A DNA stretch of 64,000 nt. Source: Actinomycetospora sp. TBRC 11914. GTDB taxonomy: Bacteria; Actinomycetota; Actinomycetes; Mycobacteriales; Pseudonocardiaceae. Positions 9,113 to 16,467 of this stretch are shown here, one piece after another. The position numbers and the translations under genes are program-made. The notes below the pieces were generated by a model. The model was not told the origin of the DNA and searched no databases. It saw only the letters and a program-made list of their open reading frames with translations. The stretch is from NCBI RefSeq assembly GCF_012933465.1, contig NZ_JABBND010000001.1, forward strand, positions 1,116,001-1,180,000. Reading direction: 5' to 3'. The first letter of the stretch is position 1; each line of letters opens with the position of its first letter.

Positions 9113-9516
9113 GCGCGCAGCGCCAGCCCCGCGACGATCCGGGCCGCGTCCGCCCCCGCCCGCCGCGCCTGCGCCGCCGACGGCCCGCCGGCCAGCGCCA
9201 GCACGGCCTCGGGAACCAGTGCGTGCCGGACGACGACGGCGCCGTCGGCCCCGATGCCCACCCCGACCTCGAGCCGGGACTCCGTGGCCGCGTGCCGCCC
9301 GGCGTCGTCGGGACCCGCCACCGTCGAGCCCAGGATCGCCGTCGGGATGCCCTGCTCCTCGGCGCCCGCGCAGACCTCGCGCAGCACGGCGGGCGGGGCG
9401 TCGTCGTGGACCGCGACGAGCACGGCGGGAGGCAGCGCGGGGTCGTCGGCGCGGTCGATGCGCCCGTGACAGCCCGGTCCTCCCGACGCGGAGACCCCCG
9501 ACAGCGGGCTGGTCAC
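9106..9516 (-). CDS. Diol/glycerol dehydratase reactivase small subunit
   Basis: 136 residues from GTG 9516, overlapping the large reactivase stop by GTGA. It resembles DdrB/PduH/DhaG: a small Rossmann-like domain with PAVLVAVHDD near the start, GIPTAIL, and the late LAGGPSAAQARRAGADAARIV helix. In the family it pairs with the large subunit and swaps damaged cobalamin for intact coenzyme B12 on the dehydratase. Last gene of the operon; its stop lies in a palindromic repeat. Confidence 0.82.
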   Translation of the reverse strand: MTSPLSGVSASGGPGCHGRIDRADDPALPPAVLVAVHDDAPPAVLREVCAGAEEQGIPTAILGSTVAGPDDAGRHAATESRLEVGVGIGADGAVVVRHALVPEAVLALAGGPSAAQARRAGADAARIVAGLALRAT

Positions 9517-11372
9517 GAGGCGACCTGCCGCTGGAGACGCTCCGGTGCCGGACCGGCGGCGGTCCCCGCGTGGGCGTCCACCAGCCCGGCCGCGACCGCG
9601 TTGCGCGGGCCCTCGGTGCCGTGGACGTTCCCGATCCCGCAGACCACGCCGTGCGGCGCCAGCGCGTCCGCCACCATCGCCGGGATCTCGAAGTCCAGCG
9701 CCGACCCGCCGAGCAGCACCACCGACCCGAGCAGGCGCAGCGACCCCTGCGGCGCGACCTGGGCGAGCGCCCGCAGCGCGTTCACGACGAACACCCGCCG
9801 CTTGGCCTCGCGGCGCACCCGCCGGACCTCCTCGAGCGAGGAGCGCACCGGCACCGCCGCGAGCCCCTCGGGCGTCACGGTCACCACGCGCGCGAAGACG
9901 TGCGGCGGCAGCGGCGTGGTGAAGAACTGGACGGTGCCGTCCTCGTGGCGGACGTGGAAGAAGCTCTCCACCTTGGCCAGCGGGTGGCGCTTGACCGACT
10001 CGGCGGCCTCGCGGTCCTCCAGGCCCAGCTCGGAGTCGATGAGCTTGGTGACGAGCTCCCCGGCGCCGGCGACGTGCACGGCGGACACGCTGCCGTCCCG
10101 GTCGAGCAGCGCCGCGTCGGTCGAGCCGCCGCCCATGTCGATGATCGCGATCGGCACCGCCGAGCCCGGCGTCGTCAGCGCCCCCCGCACCGCCACCTCG
10201 CCCTCGACCCCGCCGATCACCGTCTCGCACCCGAGCTCGGCCGAGATCGCCCCGGCGACGGCCTGCATCCGGCTGCGGCTGGTGCGGACCATGGCCGCCA
10301 GCGCGACGGCGTTCTCCCGCGAGACCTCCCCCGCCAGCCCGCCGCGCACCGCGGCGGGCACGAGGGTGTCGACGGCGAGGACGTCCCGGATCCGGATCTC
10401 CGACGCGGGCTGCCCGGTCACGTCGGTCATCGTGTCGCGGACGGTCGCGAGCATGCCGCCGACGTGGGTGCCGGCCTCGCCGTGGACGTCGTCGAGCGGG
10501 GCCACCCGCCCGATCGCCTCCATGATCGCCTCGGCCCCGCCGTCGACCCCGACGTCCAGCGATCGTCCGGAGCCGGACAGGGTCAGCGTGCCGACCGGGA
10601 TGCGCCGGTCGGTGACGTCGCCGGCGGGGGTCCGCACGACGACGGCCGACCGGTTGCCCGAGAGCGCCCGCGCCACCGGTGACACCTGCCGGGTCTGCTC
10701 CGCGTCGAGGTCGAACGTCGAGGCCAGCCCGTAGGAGTCCGACAGCGTCCGGATCGTGCGTCCCGGCGGGGCGACCTCCACCGCCGCGAGCATCCCCAGC
10801 GGCACCCGGTCGACGGCCGCCACCTCGTCGACCACCGGCACCCGACGCCGCAGCCGGTTCACGACGAGCACCGCGTCGTCGCCGTGCATCACCGCGGCGA
10901 CGACGTCGACGCCGCGGTCGACCGCGCGGTTGAGCGCCTCGGCGACGTCGTCGAAGTCGGCGCCCGCGCCCACCACGACGACGACCGGCACGCCCGCCTC
11001 GACGTCGCCGACCTCGCCCAGCGCGACCGTCGTCCCGACGCCGAGGCCCTCGCCGCCGGGGGTGTCGGGGTTGTGGCCGATCATCGTGGACTCGGTGATG
11101 ATCGTCTCGGTGATCGTCTCCATCGCGAGGCCGCTGATCACCGGCGTCGCCTCGTTGAGGAGCACGGTCGCGAGGGCGTCAGAGGGCCGTCCGGCGGCGT
11201 CGAGGGCACGCCGGACGGCCGTGACGGCCCCGGCGGTGTTCGCCGGGGTGCCCTTCACCCCCGTCGTCGGGGTGAGCGAGGAGGCCAGCCGGTGCACGGC
11301 GCCCTGGGCGACCTCGGCGAGGCACGCCTCGGTGGTGGAGTTGCCGATGTCGACGCCGATGACCAGGGCCAC
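9513..11372 (-). CDS. Diol/glycerol dehydratase reactivase large subunit
   Basis: 619 residues from GTG 11372, preceded by AGGAAGG at ideal spacing. Actin/Hsp70-type ATPase signatures: the phosphate-1 motif VIGVDIGNSTTE at the N-terminus and IIDMGGGSTDAA in the second half, with GGSALDFEIPAM near the end as the adenosine motif. Length matches DdrA/PduG/DhaF (about 610). It uses ATP/ADP exchange to release inactive cobalamin from suicide-inactivated dehydratase. It lies 93 bases after the medium-subunit gene, with a hairpin in that gap. Confidence 0.92.
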   Translation of the reverse strand: MALVIGVDIGNSTTEACLAEVAQGAVHRLASSLTPTTGVKGTPANTAGAVTAVRRALDAAGRPSDALATVLLNEATPVISGLAMETITETIITESTMIGHNPDTPGGEGLGVGTTVALGEVGDVEAGVPVVVVVGAGADFDDVAEALNRAVDRGVDVVAAVMHGDDAVLVVNRLRRRVPVVDEVAAVDRVPLGMLAAVEVAPPGRTIRTLSDSYGLASTFDLDAEQTRQVSPVARALSGNRSAVVVRTPAGDVTDRRIPVGTLTLSGSGRSLDVGVDGGAEAIMEAIGRVAPLDDVHGEAGTHVGGMLATVRDTMTDVTGQPASEIRIRDVLAVDTLVPAAVRGGLAGEVSRENAVALAAMVRTSRSRMQAVAGAISAELGCETVIGGVEGEVAVRGALTTPGSAVPIAIIDMGGGSTDAALLDRDGSVSAVHVAGAGELVTKLIDSELGLEDREAAESVKRHPLAKVESFFHVRHEDGTVQFFTTPLPPHVFARVVTVTPEGLAAVPVRSSLEEVRRVRREAKRRVFVVNALRALAQVAPQGSLRLLGSVVLLGGSALDFEIPAMVADALAPHGVVCGIGNVHGTEGPRNAVAAGLVDAHAGTAAGPAPERLQRQVAS

Positions 11373-11410
11373 TGCCGACCTTCCTGTTCCCCGAGGTGGC
11401 CTCCGGCCTC

Positions 11411-11468
11411 GTGAGCACTCAGTGCCGGTATAGCGACACTTGGTGCTCACGAGCGCGGAGCGCACCTA
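11411..11468. repeat. Palindromic repeat family B, copy 1, inside the dehydratase operon
   Basis: Arms GTGAGCACTCAGTG (11411-11424) and CACTTGGTGCTCAC (11437-11450), 12 of 14 pairs, then an 18-base tail GAGCGCGGAGCGCACCTA whose final CTA is the medium-subunit stop codon on the minus strand. The tail matches 16 of 18 bases with the copy at 50182-50199. It probably lowers read-through into the reactivase genes. Confidence 0.75.
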
Positions 11469-12047
11469 ATCGACCCGCGTGATGACCGGCTCGACCTCGA
11501 CCGCGGCGCGGGCGTGGTCGATGCACTCGAACTCCTTGAGGTGCAGCAGCGCCGCCTTGGCCTGCCAGCGCGGGCGGGCCATCTGGTCGTTGCGCGTCGG
11601 CACCGGCCGGGGGGACTGCCCCTGCGCGTACTGCGCCGCGTTCGCGCCGATCATGCGGAAGACCTCGGCGTCGAGCAGCGGGGCCTGCGGGAAGAGCTCG
11701 AGGTTGGACAGCCGCGCCAGGTCGCGCTGGTGGAGCACCGTGGTGCCCCGCGACAGCACGCCCACCGCGATGCCCGACCCCGAGAGCTTCGCCCCGAAGT
11801 GCGCGATCGCCGCGAGGTCCGCGGTCCGGTAGACCTTGATGATCCGCGCCGACCCCCCGCGCTCCTCGATGCCCGCCAGCAGCTGACGGATCACCTCGGC
11901 GTGCGGCACGTCGACGATCGTCTTCGTGAACGGCTCCCCGAAGGCCGGCGAGAGCGCGATGACGACCTCGTCGGGCCGGGTGCCGCGCTCGGCGGGCCCC
12001 ACCTCGCGCAGGGTCAGCGTGCGGACCGACTCCACTGCCGCGGTCAT
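11466..12047 (-). CDS. Propanediol/glycerol dehydratase, medium subunit
   Basis: 193 residues from ATG 12047, overlapping the large-subunit stop as ATGA, with GAGGAGG upstream. Shows the medium-subunit pattern DEVVIALSPAFGEPF, then VPHAEVIRQLLAGIEERG and RIIKVYRTADLAAIAHFGAKLSGSGI (segment about 69-93), which contacts the cobalamin tail in PduD/DhaC. Shorter than PduD of enteric bacteria (about 224), lacking an N-terminal extension. In PduD that extension targets microcompartments, so its absence fits a free cytoplasmic enzyme. Confidence 0.9.
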   Translation of the reverse strand: MTAAVESVRTLTLREVGPAERGTRPDEVVIALSPAFGEPFTKTIVDVPHAEVIRQLLAGIEERGGSARIIKVYRTADLAAIAHFGAKLSGSGIAVGVLSRGTTVLHQRDLARLSNLELFPQAPLLDAEVFRMIGANAAQYAQGQSPRPVPTRNDQMARPRWQAKAALLHLKEFECIDHARAAVEVEPVITRVD

Positions 12048-13756
12048 ACGACCTCCTCCTCGGGGTTCTCGGCGGAGGTGACGTGGCGGAGCTTCTTGAG
12101 CTCCTCCCACCGTTCGCCGGACAGGCGGTAGCCGGTGCCGGGACCGGCGTAGTCGTTGGCGTCGTTGATGGCCGCCAGCGGGACGAAGTCGCCGGTGAAG
12201 ATCGCGGCGGTCTGGAGCAGGTCGCCCGACACGCGCTGGCGCAGCACCTGGAGGTAGTTCTCGGCGACGTCGCCGAAGCCGGTCCGCTCGAGGACCTTCA
12301 CCAGGTCCAGGCCGGTGATCCCGCGGTCCATGACGCTCTTGGCACCCTCGAGGTCGGCGAGCACGTCGCGGTCGGGGTAGTCGTCGCTGGAGTCGGCGTA
12401 GGTCGCCGCCTCCACCTCCTCGTCGGTGATCGCCGGGAGGTCGAGCTCGGCGAACACCGCCTGCATGGCCCGCGCGGCCTTGTTGCGGACCTGCAGGATC
12501 ACGTCCTCGCGGACGTGGCGCAGGCCGCCGTCGACCTGCATGTCGCGCTGGATGACGTTCCAGTCGTCGTAGTCCTCGGTGTCGAGGTTCGACCCGGCGA
12601 ACATGTTGTCCTTGTTGGGCACCCCGGAGTACCCGGAGCAGACGAAGTCCGTGCCGGGCAGCATCTGGGGCAGGAGCCGGCTGGTGCGTCGCATCGGCGA
12701 GTGCGAGAACGACTGGTCGTTCCCGGACGCGCACTCCAGGTCCATCCAGCTCGCGACGAGGTTCTCCGCCGCGACCGCCCGGATCCCGCCGGGCACCGCG
12801 CCGGGCACGCCGATGCAGGAGATCGAGCCGTTCTGCAGGCCCTGCACCCCGGCGCCCTTGGCCATGAGGATGCACCGGATCTCCAGGTACAGCATGGAGC
12901 GGCCCTCGGCGTTGCCCATCTGCACCTCGGAGCCGGTGCCCGAGGTGAACCGCATCTTGATGCCGCGGGAGGCGTACGCCGACGCGAGGAACGCCTTCGA
13001 CCAGGGCGTGTCGTCGCCGTCGACGAACACCGACTCGGTGCCGTAGATCGAGATCGTCTCGGCGTAGGCGGTGATGCCGCGCATGCCGAGGTCGAGCTCG
13101 GTGGCCTCCTCGAGCGCGCACTGGGTGAGCACCCCGCCACGGCCGGTCTGCCCGCCGACCTGCAGCCCGATCGCCACCAGCGGGGCGTAGCGCAGCACGC
13201 CGAGGGTGGTCTCCAGCTCGGCGAACCCGCGCACCGCGGCCTCGGCGGCGTCCGCCGCGACCTGGATCGGGTTGTCCTTCGCGCTGGTGGAGTGAGCCTG
13301 GTTGGCGGGCGTCCGCCGGGAGCGGGTCTTCTGGATCCCCATCATGATCTCGACGACGTTCATCAGCTTGACGACGTCGAGGATCTTGGCGGGGGTCAGG
13401 CCACGGCCGAGGGCGACGATCTCGTCGCGGGAGGTCCGCGGGTCGACCAGCATCCGCGCGATCTCCACCGACGGCGTCGCGACGGCGGCCTCGCAGGTCT
13501 CGACGTCGATCGCGTGGTCGGCGATGTAGGTGTCCATGAAGTCGAACGCGTCGCGCGTGCGGCCGTCGAGCTCGACGATCCGGCCGTCCTCGACGCGGAC
13601 GCTCGGCTGCGGGTCGTAGTCCGACTCCATCGCGACGAGGCCCTTCTCGGGCCACTCCTCGACGAAGCCGTCCAGGTTGACGGGGCGGTCCTCGAGGATC
13701 GCGGTGCGCTTGGAGGTGTGCACCGCCGACTCCGAGCGGGGGGCCACTGCGGTCAT
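12044..13756 (-). CDS. Propanediol/glycerol dehydratase, large catalytic subunit
   Basis: 570 residues from ATG 13756, overlapping the small-subunit stop. It matches PduC/DhaB along its length: RPVNLDGFVEEWPEKGL at the start, MNVVEIMMGIQKTRSRRTPANQAH, the MRFTSGTGSEVQMG and YLEIRCILMAKGAGVQGLQNG regions, and the ECASGNDQSFSHS motif. These belong to the TIM barrel that binds substrate, potassium/calcium and the adenosyl group. It catalyses radical dehydration of glycerol to 3-hydroxypropanal or 1,2-propanediol to propanal. Sequence alone does not settle the preferred diol. Confidence 0.95.
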   Translation of the reverse strand: MTAVAPRSESAVHTSKRTAILEDRPVNLDGFVEEWPEKGLVAMESDYDPQPSVRVEDGRIVELDGRTRDAFDFMDTYIADHAIDVETCEAAVATPSVEIARMLVDPRTSRDEIVALGRGLTPAKILDVVKLMNVVEIMMGIQKTRSRRTPANQAHSTSAKDNPIQVAADAAEAAVRGFAELETTLGVLRYAPLVAIGLQVGGQTGRGGVLTQCALEEATELDLGMRGITAYAETISIYGTESVFVDGDDTPWSKAFLASAYASRGIKMRFTSGTGSEVQMGNAEGRSMLYLEIRCILMAKGAGVQGLQNGSISCIGVPGAVPGGIRAVAAENLVASWMDLECASGNDQSFSHSPMRRTSRLLPQMLPGTDFVCSGYSGVPNKDNMFAGSNLDTEDYDDWNVIQRDMQVDGGLRHVREDVILQVRNKAARAMQAVFAELDLPAITDEEVEAATYADSSDDYPDRDVLADLEGAKSVMDRGITGLDLVKVLERTGFGDVAENYLQVLRQRVSGDLLQTAAIFTGDFVPLAAINDANDYAGPGTGYRLSGERWEELKKLRHVTSAENPEEEVV

Positions 13757-14187
13757 GAGTCCTCCTCGGCGAGCAGCGTGCGGGCGGCGTAGACCTGTGC
13801 GGCCTCGCGGACGAGCGCGGCGCACGTCGAGGCCGAGTAGGTGCCCTCCAGCCGGGAGGCGATCTCCTCGAGCTGCGCCGCGGTCGAGGCGTTGGGGCGC
13901 AGCGCGTTGTACATCGCGAGCACCTCCTCGTCGGGGATCGCGGTCATCTCGGCCGCGCGGCGGCAGTTCTCGCCGAGCTGGCGGCGACCCACCGACTCGG
14001 CGATCTGCCCCTGCATGACGAGGGTGTCGGGGGTGACGCGCAGGTCCTCGTTCGTCACCTCGCCGGACACGACGCCGGCCATGGTGATGTCGCCGAGGGC
14101 CTTGCCGGTCGGGGTGCGGAGCAGGTCGGGGCGGTTGATCGAGAGCGGGTAGTCCGCGGGGGTCAGCTCCGAGACGTCGCTGGTCAT
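13753..14187 (-). CDS. Propanediol/glycerol dehydratase, small subunit
   Basis: 144 residues from ATG 14187, coupled to the channel gene by an ATGA overlap. Contains the family pattern YPLSINRPDLLRTPTGKAL (residues 13-31), the conserved QGQIAESVGRRQLGENCRRAAEM helix and IPDEEVLAMYNALRP, as in PduE/DhaE. Slightly shorter than PduE (about 173) at the N-terminus, again lacking an extension. First of the three catalytic-subunit genes in order of transcription. Confidence 0.92.
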   Translation of the reverse strand: MTSDVSELTPADYPLSINRPDLLRTPTGKALGDITMAGVVSGEVTNEDLRVTPDTLVMQGQIAESVGRRQLGENCRRAAEMTAIPDEEVLAMYNALRPNASTAAQLEEIASRLEGTYSASTCAALVREAAQVYAARTLLAEEDS

Positions 14188-15065
14188 CGGGAGGCCTCCT
14201 TCGACTGGTCGGGCACCACCACGTCGGCGGCGTTCACGGGATGGCGCGGGTCGGCGTTGGCCCCCGCCTCGGCGGACTCCGGCGTCGGGGCCGGCACGGG
14301 CTCGTCCTGCGCGGCCGGGACCTCGAAGCGCTCGATGACGAGGACGTAGAGGCCGCCGCCGATCAGGGCACCGATCGCGGGGGCGACGATCGGCAGCCAC
14401 CAGTAGGGCGTGCCGTCCGGGGTCACCCACGCCGAGTGGTAGCCGGTGATCCACTCCGCGAGCCGGGGCCCGAAGTCACGGGCGGGGTTGATCGCGTAGC
14501 CGGCGTTGGTGCCCCACGCGAAGCCGATGCCGAGCAGCAGCAGGCCGACCATGAACGGCAGGAGCATCGAGGCGGCGCCCTGCAGCGTCGCGAGCAGCGC
14601 GAACAGCACGAAGACCAGCAGCGCGGTGCCGACGACCTGGTCGAAGAACGCCGTCGTGACGCCGTGGTTGGGCAGCGTCGAGAAGATCGTCTGGGACTTC
14701 GACGTGAGCCCGGGGTCGACGGCGACGATGCCCGCGTTGTAGACCCCCCGCGTCACCAGGGCGGCGACGAAGGCGCCGAGGGTCTGGGCGGCGGTGTAGG
14801 GCAGGACGTTGCGCCACGGCAGCTTGCGGTAGACCGCCATGGCGAGGGTGACGACGGGGTTGAGGTGGCCGGCGCCGAGCCGGCCGGCCACGTAGATGCC
14901 CATGATCAGGCCGGCGACCCAGCCCCAGGTCAGGGTGGCCCAGTCGCCGGCGTCGCCGCCGGAGACCACCATCTGCGCGACCGCGGCGGTACCGAAGATG
15001 ATCAGGATGAACGTGCCGGCGAACTCGCCGATCAGTTCCCTGGTGAGGGGGGAGGTGCGGGACAC
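14184..15065 (-). CDS. Aquaglyceroporin (MIP family)
   Basis: 293 residues from GTG 15065 with GAGGAG upstream. Six membrane spans with two half-helices. The first NPA box reads HLNPVVT (residues 68-74, NPV variant); the second is NPARDFGPR (193-201), whose Asp after NPAR marks glycerol-conducting GlpF-type channels. The C-terminal 45 residues are a cytoplasmic Pro/Ala/Glu tail. Lying in the dehydratase operon, it is probably the entry route for glycerol or small diols. Confidence 0.93.
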   Translation of the reverse strand: MSRTSPLTRELIGEFAGTFILIIFGTAAVAQMVVSGGDAGDWATLTWGWVAGLIMGIYVAGRLGAGHLNPVVTLAMAVYRKLPWRNVLPYTAAQTLGAFVAALVTRGVYNAGIVAVDPGLTSKSQTIFSTLPNHGVTTAFFDQVVGTALLVFVLFALLATLQGAASMLLPFMVGLLLLGIGFAWGTNAGYAINPARDFGPRLAEWITGYHSAWVTPDGTPYWWLPIVAPAIGALIGGGLYVLVIERFEVPAAQDEPVPAPTPESAEAGANADPRHPVNAADVVVPDQSKEASR

Positions 15066-15097
15066 GGGGGCTCCTCGGGCGACGGTGCCGGTGGCGC

Positions 15098-15514
15098 TCA
15101 GGCGGGGACGGGGGTGCTGATCGCGGCGACGGCGGCCGTGGCCACCTCGACGTCCTGCTCGGCGGAGCCCGCGCTCACGCCGACCGCGCCCACGAGCACG
15201 CCGTCGCGGTACACGGGGATGCCGCCGCCGAAGACGACGAGCCCGCCCGCGGTCTGCTCCAGGCCGTAGAGCTCGGCGCCCGGCTGCACCAGCGGCATGA
15301 GCGCCGCCGTGGGCGCCTCCATGAGGATCGAGGTCCTCGCCTTGCGCTGGGCGATGTCGATGCTCGCGCGGATGGCGCCCTCCTGGCGGGCGAACGCGAG
15401 CAGGTGGCCGCCGTCGTCGACGACCGCGACGTTCATCGGCTGGCCGATCGCGTCGGCCTTCGCGAGCCCGGCGTCGAGCGCGGCACGGGCGTCGGCCAGG
15501 GTCAGGCCCGGCAT
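15098..15514 (-). CDS. HbpS/GlcG-family (PduO C-terminal-like) protein
   Basis: 138 residues from ATG 15514 with GGAGG six bases upstream. Typical family blocks: MNVAVVDDGGHLLAFARQEGA, IDIAQRKARTSI, GGIPVYRDGVLVGAVGVSAG. The family includes haem-binding HbpS, GlcG, and the C-terminal domain of the PduO corrinoid adenosyltransferase. Here it is a stand-alone domain with no adenosyltransferase part. Probably first gene of the dehydratase operon; a role in cofactor or haem handling is inferred from this context. Confidence 0.8.
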   Translation of the reverse strand: MPGLTLADARAALDAGLAKADAIGQPMNVAVVDDGGHLLAFARQEGAIRASIDIAQRKARTSILMEAPTAALMPLVQPGAELYGLEQTAGGLVVFGGGIPVYRDGVLVGAVGVSAGSAEQDVEVATAAVAAISTPVPA

Positions 15515-15719
15515 GGGGTACCTCCACGGGTGCGGGGACGCCACGCCGGAGACCTCGGGTGGCCCGTCGGACGAGGGCCCGACGGATCACGACGCTAGGA
15601 GCGCACGACGCCCTCCGACCACGGGGAGTGTTCCTCCTCTGTCCCGTGGGGGATCTCCCGTAGCCCGGCCGGCGGCGGGGTCCGGCACCCGGACGGAGCC
15701 GGCCGCCGACCGTGGCCGG
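15515..15719. promoter_or_regulatory. Leader and probable promoter region of the diol dehydratase operon
   Basis: Holds a dyad CCACGGG-N17-CCCGTGG (15619-15649) and, closer to the first gene, a 7-base hairpin CCGTCGG/CCGACGG (15564-15585). The first could be an activator or GntR site, the second an attenuator. No cobalamin-riboswitch core is visible. Promoter boxes could not be assigned. Confidence 0.35.
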
Positions 15720-16370
15720 CTAGCGCCCCAGGACCGCCGTGCGGGTCGCGGTGAGGTGCTCGACGAGCCGGGCCTGGGCCTCGGTCGCGGCGTCGGGGCC
15801 GAGCGCATCGAGGATCGCCTCGTGCTGGGCGAGGATCGCCTCGGCGCGGGCCGGTCCGTGGCCGAGCAGGGAGCCGAGGTTCATCCGCAGCTGGCGGTCG
15901 CGCAGCGAGCCGTAGAGCTCGACGAGGATGGGGTTGCGGGCGCTCTCGACGAGGACGGTGTGGAACCGGCGGTCGCCCTCGGCGAAGCCGGTCTCGTCGC
16001 CCGCCGCGAAGGCGGCGCGCTGCACCGCGAGCTCCTCGCGCAGGCGGCCCACCACCGCCTCGCGGTCGGCGGCGCCGGCGGCACACAGCTTGGCGACCGC
16101 GTGCCCCTCCACCAGCTCGCGCGCCTCGAGCACCGCCTCCACCTCGACCGGCGAGACGGCGACGACGAGGGCGCCGCGCTTCGGGAAGAGCCGGAGCAGC
16201 CCCTCGGCCTCCAGGCGCAGGAACGCCTCGCGCACCGGCGTACGGCTCATCGCCAGCGCCTCGGCGACCTGGCCCTCACTGATGAGGTCGCCGCCCGGGA
16301 GGCTGCCGTCGAGGATGCCGGCCTTGGTGTGCCGGTACGCCCGTTCCTTCGCCGACAGTCCTCCGCCCAC
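15720..16370 (-). CDS. GntR-family regulator, FadR/FCD subfamily
   Basis: 216 residues from GTG 16370 with GAGG upstream. N-terminal winged helix-turn-helix at about residues 10-72 (EGQVAEALAMSRTPVREAFLRLEAEGLL). C-terminal all-helical FCD ligand domain with the metal-ligand pattern around DRRFHTVLVE. FCD regulators usually sense small organic acids or sugar acids. The same strand and position directly upstream of the dehydratase operon suggest it controls that operon, its own promoter, or the divergent regulator gene. Confidence 0.9.
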   Translation of the reverse strand: MGGGLSAKERAYRHTKAGILDGSLPGGDLISEGQVAEALAMSRTPVREAFLRLEAEGLLRLFPKRGALVVAVSPVEVEAVLEARELVEGHAVAKLCAAGAADREAVVGRLREELAVQRAAFAAGDETGFAEGDRRFHTVLVESARNPILVELYGSLRDRQLRMNLGSLLGHGPARAEAILAQHEAILDALGPDAATEAQARLVEHLTATRTAVLGR

Positions 16371-16421
16371 CGTGTCCTCACTCTTGCCGAGCCCGTCGGG
16401 GTGACCCTACTCTCACCGCAT

Positions 16422-16441
16422 TGATGCATCTTGTATGCATG
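16422..16441. promoter_or_regulatory. Candidate GntR operator in the divergent promoter
   Basis: TGATGCATCTTGTATGCATG holds the inverted repeat TGCAT-N5-ATGCA and two overlapping ATGCAT palindromes. It lies midway between the GntR gene and the GAF/LuxR gene. AT-rich against its surroundings, and the core resembles the TTGTAT-type half-sites of FCD regulators. Binding is inferred. Confidence 0.5.
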
Positions 16442-16467
16442 CGCCGTCGGGGGCGAGGAGGCCGTTC

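Noticed and set aside
9106-15514. Bacterial microcompartment locus
   Set aside because: No shell (BMC) genes, no signature enzymes and no targeting extensions on the dehydratase subunits.
15515-15719. Cobalamin riboswitch for the B12-enzyme operon
   Set aside because: I looked for the B12-box core and the long folded leader; neither is visible, and diol dehydratase genes are usually induced by substrate.
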